Source: Hydnum rufescens UP504 (taxonomy: Eukaryota; Basidiomycota; Agaricomycetes; Cantharellales; Hydnaceae). From it: 64,000 nt of DNA. This document shows positions 56,365-64,000 of the stretch, one piece after another. The stretch is from NCBI GenBank assembly GCA_014904985.1, contig MU128917.1, forward strand, positions 241,340 through 305,339. Direction: 5' to 3'. Every line of letters starts with the position of its first letter. The stretch's first letter is position 1. Both the position numbers and the translations under genes were made by a program. The notes beneath the pieces were generated by a model, which was not told the origin of the DNA, searched no databases, and saw only the letters and a program-made list of their open reading frames with translations.

Positions 56365-57480
56365 TCATCTCCCCATTTCTGCCAGGCAATTCTGATAACT
56401 TTCCCACATCTCTGTTGCAATCTTATCATGTAGCTCATAAGCCCTATTCTGCTCTCTGACACTTGTTGGACCAGTAGCCAGCTGTTCTGGAAGAATTTGT
56501 ATGGCAGTGTCATGTTCAATATCATTGAATTCATATATCTCATCCTTGTCATGGATCCAGATAAAATTGTGCAGAGCACACAGGGCTGGGAGAATGCAGA
56601 CTTGGATGTCCATTGCATACTCTGGGGGGGATGTCAGAATACTGAAACATCACTTAAGAATACTGAAAATATGCTTGACAACATTTTGGGCTTGTGCATG
56701 ATGAAGATTGTAGAGCTCCTTTGCATTTTTGGTACTGTATACAGGGGATATCATAGTTAGTACTTAGCTGTATTCAGAACCAAGTCCCATACTGCTGCAA
56801 TGCCTGAGCCCACTCTTGCAGGTGATAACATACACCCCGATATGGAATGAGGAGGGCATCACAGCCACCAAAACCAGCATCAGCAAGGTATTGCTTTCCA
56901 TCTGGAATTGGAAAGTCAGTACTGCAGGCATCTTTGTACACCATTGCATTGGCTGCTGACCCTTCCCATCCACTTAGGACATACTGGAAATGGAGATCAA
57001 AGGAGCAACATGCAAGACAATTTTGGGATACTCTGCCTTTCTGATTTTGGGATGCAGGATGTTCAGTGGCCAATGGATTGCATGGGATATGTGTTCTGTC
57101 CATAGCCCCAAGGACATCCTTGAAGAAAGGATACAACTTGGGATTACTCTGAATCTCATCAGGTGTGCCACTACTTGGTTCTGGAAGCCATACATATCAC
57201 CCATAAAAATCAGCCGATGACAGGGCAAAAAGAATTTCTTTATAGTATCTCCATAATGCATGTCAAAGGAAGTTTGAGAAGAAAAAAATTCCATGTACCT
57301 CATAATTGTGTCCAAGCTGTGCTGGAACCACTCTGCCACAAGTTGGCTGGATAGGGTAGTAACAGATGTATAGAGGAATATTGCAACATGCTCTTCAAGG
57401 CTGAGGTACTTGGAATGTATGAGACCAATATTTTTGAGTTCACAAATTAGGTGCTGAAAGATGTGCTTATTGATTCCAAA
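56365..57480 (-). CDS. PIF/Harbinger transposase (DDE_4 type)
   Basis: Minus-strand blocks, N to C: FGINKHIFQHLICELKNIG and YLSLEEHVAIFLYT with LVAEWFQHSLDTIMRYM (helix-turn-helix-like region), YPFFKDVLGAMDRTHIPC (first catalytic Asp), VLSGWEGSAANAMVYKDA (second Asp region, here reading EGSA), FPIPDGKQYLADAGF, LIPYRGVCYHLQEW, and the C-terminal LCALHNFIWIHDKDE. Usual family reading is DGTHI and DGSAxD; here DRTHI and EGSAAN appear, so two conserved positions look altered. Short frame jumps occur between blocks (for example near 56970 and 56760), some of which may be introns. The element may therefore be dying. Confidence 0.75.
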
Positions 57481-57815
57481 CTGAGTCCAAAATCACTCAG
57501 GATGTCCATCTAGGAGCTCCTGGAGCCATAATTCCCCTGAGAGAGATGACATATTGTATGGTTCTTTGGAAAAATACATTGTACTGTATATGAAGGCTGC
57601 AGATATGACAGTTTTCACATAGAATGCTGCCACAAGCCTTCGCTGTTGAAGAACTCATTCATTTGAGATTTTGTCATCACCAGACATAGATTAGGAAGGC
57701 AGAACTACATGAATCTATGGAGTTCCCTGGTACTACAGATTCTTTCTGAGGACACAAAGAATCTGGCCAAGAATCTGGTCCAGAATCTGGATTCTTGCAT
57801 CTGAACAGGGCCTTA

Positions 57816-58275
57816 GGCTCTGTTCAGCAACTCGAAACCACATGGTTTCAATTCAAAAGAAACTGCCCTTTTTCTCAGTTACTGAAAACAAAAAATTGTG
57901 ACTGTTTGGCTGCCAACCTCTTTTTCTTTTCAGTTATCTCCCTCTTACTTCTCTACTGTACTCCTGCCACTGTGCCAAAGGAATGCAATGCAAACATAGT
58001 GAACAGGCAGTTTAACTTCAATGCAGGTGGGATGGATAGGAAAAGGGACCATTTGGACTCTAACATGTGCAAGGGTGGTATAGAAGAAGGGTTGGGAGCT
58101 CCGATGACTGTCAAATCAAAATCTGGTTCAGCCAGTGTGTAGATAGGAGACTGTGTTTCTGTTTATTCAAATGGGTTGGTTCGCTTCAATGGTTGATCAC
58201 TCTCTGCAAGATATGTATGTGTTTATTGGAGAATGGAATGTGATATGGACTAGCAATAGTCAATGATATATCGTA
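57816..58275. other. Unassigned, begins like a second Harbinger-type end
   Basis: Directly after the TTA at 57813 the sequence reads GGCTCTGTTCAGCAACTCG, similar in style to the preceding element's terminus. No partner end was found to the right. A 115-residue plus ORF (57795-58142) has no known domain. Confidence 0.3.
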
Positions 58276-58397
58276 GATGCTTATAGGAAGGCTTATATGT
58301 CGTATGGAATGCTTATAGAAAGGCTTATATGTGGAGGATGCTTATAGGAAGGCTTATACGTTGGGGATGCTTATGGAAAGGCTTATACGTGTTCGTG
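58276..58397. repeat. Tandem repeat of about 30 bp, four units
   Basis: Units of the form GATGCTTATAGGAAGGCTTATAYGT repeated four times with small changes and variable spacers. Confidence 0.8.
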
Positions 58398-59112
58398 TTG
58401 TGTTTGTTCATTTACTGATATTTGTGTGTCCTTGTTTATCGTCCTCCTGGTCAAAATGCAGATATCTGTGGGCTATAGAATGGTCAGTGCTTGGTTAGTT
58501 TGGTTAGTATGCTTCAATCTTCTTTCCTGACTCATATTTTGTTATGCTTACCTTTTCCTTGGATGTCCAGCAACTCTAACCTTAGGTTCTGCAACTATCC
58601 TTGGCTTCAGTATTTCGCGTAGATGGCTTCCAGTAGCTTGGTCTCAACAACCTTGAAGATGACTTAGCTCCAGATGGCTTTAGATAGACAGTTCTTTAGA
58701 TATTAAGCAGAATGGTAGACAGTAGTTGACAGTGGTTGATTTCCAGAGTGAGGAGATGGGGGGGAACAAGAAAATCTGCTAGCTTATATACCTATCTGAA
58801 GGTGGCTGTGCATGGAGCAAGAACAAAAGAGTAATAAAGCTATGAGATCATAGTGGAGTAGAACAAAAGAGTAATAAAGAAATGATGTCATAATGTGGTC
58901 ATAGCTGAGTCATCCATAGAGTGTGATGTCATAGTGAAGTCATAGTGATGTCATTCATAAAGAGAACAAAAGGATTCATAAAGGGAATGATGTCACTAAT
59001 TTGCTGAGCTTGTGGAGTGGTTGGAGCATGATGTCACTGGTCTTGTGATGTGTTTTGGGGCTCATGGGAAGTGAAATTAAGGGACATCTCTGGGTTCTGG
59101 AGATTAATCTGA
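58398..59112. other. Unassigned, repeat-rich
   Basis: It contains a doubled motif AGAACAAAAGAGTAATAAAG (near 58820 and 58860) and repeated GATGTCAT/AGTCATAG words (58890-59030). No gene. Confidence 0.4.
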
Positions 59113-59200
59113 GCATAGTCCAGTGGTTAAGGTGTTTTTTTGTTACTGGTTAATAAAAGGAACAAGTGCATGGTGTGGGATTCGATGCAGAGACAGCAGT
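59113..59200 (+). repeat. tRNA-like (SINE-type) promoter remnant
   Basis: TAGTCCAGTGGTTAAGGTG is a good A-box match and GGGATTCGATGC about 60 bp later resembles a B box. Same pattern as at 52640. It sits directly before an array of about 160-bp repeats. Confidence 0.35.
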
Positions 59201-59223
59201 TTGCATCCGTAATAGGCGTTCTT

Positions 59224-59650
59224 GGTACCATTCGATGCGGATTTTTAACAGCTTTCTGGGCGCGGTGGTTCCGAGCAGATCGGATGCGAACTGACAGAGA
59301 AATTCGTTTTTTACTGATGGGTGTTGATTCTGATAGTAATATCGTTCTGTAGAGTTCAATTTTGATCTGTTCTTCGCGTGCTTAGTACCGTTGGATGCGG
59401 ATTTTTCATATCTTTCTAGACGCGGTTGTTCCGAGAGGATTGAATGCAAACTGACGGAGGTATTCGTTTTTTACTGGAAATCCTGGATTTTAATAGTAAA
59501 ATTGGCCTGGAGAGTGCAGTTTTGGTCCGTTCAACTTGTGTTTGGTACCGTTCGAAAGGTGTGAATCGTAGCTTTCTAAGCATTATATGGGCGTACCTCT
59601 CCGATCAAAACTGACGGAGTTATAAAACGAATTTGGTTTCTGTGCATAGC
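59224..59650. repeat. 160-bp tandem repeat, array 1
   Basis: Units start GGTACCRTTCGATGCGGATT-like at 59224, 59384 and 59543. Each contains TCTTTCT, CGCGGTGGTTCCGAG-like and AACTGACGGAG words followed by ATTCGTTTTTTACTG. About 2.7 diverged units. Confidence 0.75.
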
Positions 59651-61421
59651 CGTAATTAATTTCATAATCGGTCATGTGATCGTCCAATGGCTGGAAGTTG
59701 TGTAATTTCGCATTTTCTGATACTGGATGTTTTTATCTTCCACAGATGGTGAACACTTTTAATTGCAGCCCCTTGCAATGCCCTTTGCCTTTCTTGATAG
59801 TCATATGATTGAGATCTGACCATGCCTCCTTGTGTAGAACCACCATGTCCATCCTTCAAACCAAAGCAAGATTTCTTGTGGGTTTACATTTTGAATTTGG
59901 TGATAGAAGTCACTTATTGTTGGGTAAGGATCTTTAATATCCGCGTTTTTAATAGTTTTTCCTTTGTATTATCCTAGGATTTTTAAGCGAATACCCACTT
60001 TGAATGGCATTGTTCAGGTGGAGGTCAAGAGCATCTGTGGAGAAGGTTTGATGGGGCACAGACATGTTTTCTGGAACATGGGGGAGAAGGACAAATTCGA
60101 TTTTGAGATCGTGGTGTAATGAGGGTCGATTGTTATGCAGTTCTCTGAACTCATACGTTGTCCAGTCAACCCTTTTTGTCTTTATAATGCTGTCATATGC
60201 AACTTGAGGATTAGGATAATAGCGGATAATCGTGTGGGGTTTGAGATGGGTGAATGGTTCTGGGTACGGGTGATTGAATTGCTGATATATAATCATGTGA
60301 AGTTCCAATGGCATGGTGAACACTTTTGATTCGTGCCTTGAGGATAGTCGTTCGATTTGCTTTTATGTCACTTTTGCATCTGCAGATCAATAATCATGTG
60401 TCCATTTAATCTCGCTTAGGTTTTTCATGGGTTCAAAATCCTTCATTGATGTGCAGGGTCATTTTCATTCATATTTTGCTGTCAGCTTCTCATACATCAA
60501 TGTCATCAGGGGACAGGCAGAGGCAGCGTTTTATTTCAAAGAGAATCAAACGGTGATGGGGATTGTGTGGGTGAAGTATGGGTCTGGGCACTCATCCTCC
60601 ATTTCGCCAAATACTATGAGGATGAGATGGATTCGAACGAGTAGGTGACCATCTGAACTGAAGTCCCTGATTCGGATTTGGCTTAAGTAGGCATAATAGA
60701 AGTGATCAGTATCATTTTCGATGTCAGGATAGAATACGCTGTAAGTGGGAAATGGAAGAAGAATCCTGCTACAGTCCACGAAATGGAAACAAGGACAAAG
60801 AAGGGGGATCACGGGGCCAATCCGAATGTTAGGGTCCAAGGGAAGGAAGGGTCTTTGGATGGGTAGAATTGTCCTGTATAGACGGAGCCTATCCAGACAA
60901 TAAATGAAGGGGTTGTTAAATCAGGGAATCACACCCTAGGTCCTCCTCTTGAGAACCTATCAAGAGTGTGATAAGTTGGGTTTGAGATGTGGAATTTACC
61001 CTAACACCAGTAGCAGGTCAACTAGCTTTTCAACTGGAGATGGGGGGAAAGATGATAGAAATTCGCATCTCCTGCACTTAATATACATCACAAAAAAATG
61101 CTATGGTAACCGGCGGAAAGGTGGGATTAAGGCAAAAATGATGAAAAAGAAATCAAGTCAAAAGCTTCAAAACTGAAGGAGATATTTAATTAACAAGTCA
61201 GAATAGGGGAATATGGCTTAACCAAGGTATTCCTCCTCTCCTACTGAACAAAATCCCTTGGGGAAAGGTGGAACTGGTCGCCCTAGATGTACCCTCCATT
61301 GGACATAGGGTGCCGGAACCATAATTGCCTTTAGTAATCAGAAAAGCGGAGGTAAAAGTGAAATGAGCCATGGGGAGACTAAATTACAGAACGCCGAGTT
61401 CTTATTCGCTCGTTTTTCCCT
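59651..61421. other. No supported gene
   Basis: A 124-residue minus ORF (59949-60323) and a 97-residue minus ORF (60546-60839) are open, but neither has a recognisable domain or splice partners. AT-rich and probably repeat-derived. Confidence 0.35.
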
Positions 61422-61700
61422 TGGTACTGTTTGATGCGGATTTTCAGCGTCTTTCCAGGGGTGATCGTTTCGAACGAATTGGATCAAAACTGATGGAGTT
61501 ATTCGCGAAATACTGAAGAATAGTGTGGAACATGAGGTAAAGTCGACCTGGAGGATGCAGTTCTCATCCGATAAACGTGTGTGTGGTACCGTTAGACAGG
61601 TATTAATCGTAGATTTTTGGGCGCTGTCTTGCCGAGTTGATCTGATCAAAATTGGTGGAGATATTCACGAAATACTCCTTGAGAGTATTGGAATAGCCCC
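61422..61700. repeat. 160-bp tandem repeat, array 2
   Basis: Two further units of the array-1 family, starting at 61422 and 61584 (GGTACTGTTTGATGCGGATT and GGTACCGTTAGAC), with the CAAAACTGATGGAG and ATTCGCGAAATACT words. A further fragment (AAAACTGACTGAG, GGGAGTTATTACG) is near 63326. Confidence 0.7.
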
Positions 61701-64000
61701 TATTCAACATGTGACAAGTCTGTGAGTCAAAGTGGGAGTCGTGTTACGTAATACAAGGTCAAATACTGCCCTTGAGGCAATTGGATACGCCGATGGTGAT
61801 ACAATAGATGGACGAAAGTAAGCAAGTTGAATTGCTATAGCCTGGTTGAACTGGCTTGGAGATAAGTACAAATTTGATGGCCTGTTGAAGTGCCAAGGAT
61901 GGACAAATAATTGTCTCGTATATAGGGTGGAGGAAAAGTAAAAAGGACCATGGATCCTGGGATGTGAATCCATGCTATTTGATGGCCAGAGGAATAATGA
62001 GTGTGGATACGAGAGAAATGTAAGAATATGGATTCATTTGAGGAGGTAATTGGGCCCGGATGAGGTATGTACATAATGGGATTTTATCCCTCCAACAATG
62101 CCGAATTCTCCTACACGTAGTGCCAGGTAGTGTGAGTCACAGTTGGTTACTAGTGCTCCAAGGCCGATTTCAGTTTCTTCCATTGTTGCAAAGTCCCGAC
62201 ATGAGAGAGGAATTTGATTGGCAGTCAAATTCAAATTATTGCCTGAGTTCTCGATATTGCCTGAGCTCCTGAATGTTTAATGAACATCCTTAATGATTGC
62301 AGTTTTCACATACTGGTTGAACTCATGGCTTTTCGAGGTTGTAGTGGGAGTTTTTAGAATTGTAGATGAAGGCGTGTGGTCCGCGTTTTTTGATGACTTT
62401 TGTATCCAGTTGTTTGGTTTTGACACATGACAGACCTGCTGTTTATGTTCTCCTTTTCCATTTATGGTGTTTTTCATTTGCCTGTCATTTTTGTGATAGA
62501 GGAAGATTTTTATTTTGAGAGACAATTCAATGATGATGATGGTGGTTTATTCAGGAGGGTGATGGGTGAACGTAGGAAGGTGGACTGTGTCTGTGTCAAC
62601 ATTCCCATATATGGCCATTCTTATCTGCACCTTCACATGAAAATCTGAGTCATCGGAGTATTCTTGGGTTATGCAATATGATTTGAGGTGGGCAATTGTA
62701 TACGTTTGGACTGCAGTTGTCATGTTGGGGCAAAAGTAACCCCTTCATCTGATGTGGAGATTGAGAATTGGATCATTCCGGTTCCTGACGTGCTGTATGA
62801 AGAAAACCATGAATCCTGTTGCATCATCTGGGATGTATACGTTGTCAGGGCTGGATGGGAGTTCTGAGCGAGTTTTGGAAATGCTGTTGGTGAGTATGTT
62901 TGTAGGCATATTCAATGGTGTTCTACCCCTTTTAGGTAAGCATTTATATGAGTTGCGTTGTTTTTGACATACGTTCTTTTTAGAGTCAGTGGATGGGATG
63001 GGGAAAGAGGATTTTGTGTGAGAAGTGCTTTTATGAATGGATTTGAGAAGGTCTAGACTTGAGGGGACCCTTGGATTTTCAGGGCATTTGGTTCGGGTTC
63101 AGTTTCGGCGAATTTTTGATTAATTGACTGTTGTTTTTGTTTACCGGTTAAGTCATGAGTCTCCTAATTAGCATGGTTTGTTGTTACGGACTTGTGGAAT
63201 TTTTTGTTTTTATGTGGGCTATGACTTTGTTTCTTTTTTCTTTTGACTTGTTGTTTTTCTTTTGATTTTGATTGATTGATATTATGGAGGGTTTTGTTAC
63301 TGCTGGCTGTGCACCTCGCTGGAGTCAAAACTGACTGAGTTGTGGGAGTTATTACGAATTTTGTGGTTTGCTGCATCATAGCGTAATTTATATTTCATTA
63401 AATCAGTGGTCGATGTGTTTTGGTCCATGGGCTTGGAAGTTATTGTAGATTGTTTGGTTGCATTTTCTGTTATGACTTGGGATGTTGTGTTTTAGTCTTC
63501 CGACATGGTTTGGGGATACTATGGATTGATACTATATATTATTGGGTTGGGGGGTGCGGGTTGTAATTAGGGGTTGATAAAGCGCATCATGTTTTCTTAC
63601 TTTGTTGTGATCTTTCTTGAGTCGCCAATTATTGACTAACTTCAGAAAAACTGAGGCATGGAACAGCACAGTTCAAATGGAGCCTTAACTTTGGTAGTTA
63701 TAGTTGGCTCTATGTAGGACTTTGTGTCAGAGTGCATATATACTGATGGTTACAGTAGTCCTATATTCCATTTGGGGGGGGTATGAATAAAGATGGGTGA
63801 GTGGCGCTTTGGAGACTCGGGTCGCCGACACTTTGGGATTTGTGTTGTGTTTGAGGGTGTGCGCATGTGATATTGCATGTGAATCGAAGGGCTGAGGAGA
63901 GGGTGCTGGGGGAGAGCGGATGAGTCTAGATGTTTCCCTTCTTAGTGACTCTCTGGCCAGGTTGCTTTCCGTACTGAGTGGTGGCGCCCACCCTTGTGCA
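61701..64000. other. No supported gene
   Basis: 2.3 kb, T/G-rich on the plus strand, with no ORF over 90 residues and no domain. It may be the decayed interior or flank of a mobile element. Confidence 0.4.

Larger units (their letters stand above)
54639..57812. mobile_element. PIF/Harbinger DNA transposon, autonomous-type
   Basis: 3174 bp. It starts GGCCCTGTTTGGATGCAAGA and ends with the near-complement (rightmost 12 bases GATTCTTGCATC...GGGCC region), inverted repeats of about 28 bp with three mismatches. TTA flanks both sides (54636-54638, 57813-57815). AGAATCTGG/CAGATTCT motifs are repeated inside both ends. It carries two genes pointing at each other, a Myb/SANT-like ORF on the plus strand and a DDE transposase on the minus strand, the standard two-gene make-up of this superfamily. 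Confidence 0.9.

Noticed and set aside
59949..60323. 124-residue minus ORF as a gene
   Set aside because: No domain, no plausible introns and repeat-rich surroundings; left as unassigned.

Overview
This is nuclear DNA of a filamentous basidiomycete, probably an Agaricomycete. Genes are split by many short GT-AG introns of about 35-70 nt, sit close together on both strands, and include basidiomycete-type families such as a DUF6533 seven-helix membrane protein, a DEP-DEP-RGS protein and a Ktr/Kre2 (GT15) mannosyltransferase. No ribosomal RNA, bacterial operon or CRISPR is visible. All exon boundaries below were worked out by eye from splice consensus, reading frame and recalled family conservation; no database search or RNA data were used.

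Layout. 1-7 kb: the edge of an alpha/beta-hydrolase gene (-), an ISOC1-type isochorismatase-fold gene (+) and an RGS gene (+). 7.4-10.1 kb: a decayed copy of a PCH2/TRIP13 AAA+ ATPase gene, followed by a worn hAT-like element with nested inverted repeats. 13-15.6 kb: an MFS transporter gene and then a 320-bp tandem duplication. 16.7-21 kb: a broken NmrA-like NAD(P)-binding gene whose 5' end carries a complete 3.4-kb hAT transposon with perfect 19-bp inverted ends and a perfect 8-bp target duplication. 22.3-25 kb: the second PCH2 copy, which splices into an open 474-residue frame. It lies head-to-head, 82 bp ATG to ATG, with a gene that looks like SFR1/MEI5, so two meiotic-recombination genes probably share one promoter.

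27.5-49 kb is the housekeeping core: DSN1/MIS13 (kinetochore), TFG2 (TFIIF beta), a truncated NACHT-type NLR fragment, a GT15 mannosyltransferase, EMC3, the DUF6533 protein, NOP58, an unknown Cys-rich/Ser-rich protein and CFT2/CPSF100. From 49 kb to the end the sequence becomes repeat territory: a 41-bp tandem repeat holding a Harbinger-type MITE, a 690-bp terminal-repeat retrotransposon in miniature, a 1.3-kb C-rich minisatellite, a five-unit exon/intron/hairpin array, a 3.2-kb PIF/Harbinger element with transposase and Myb/SANT-like ORFs, and about 6 kb of repeats with no recognisable gene.

The most unusual object is the array at 52.85-54.26 kb. Five diverged units each hold an exon ending in a CACACCTGC/GCAGGTGTG-type hairpin, a GTAAGT-like donor, an intron with an AGAGCAGC/GCTGCTCT-type hairpin, a branch-site-like CTAAC or CTGAC in most units, and a TAG acceptor. 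Paired changes keep both stems, which suggests a structured, possibly non-coding transcript unlike any family I can name.
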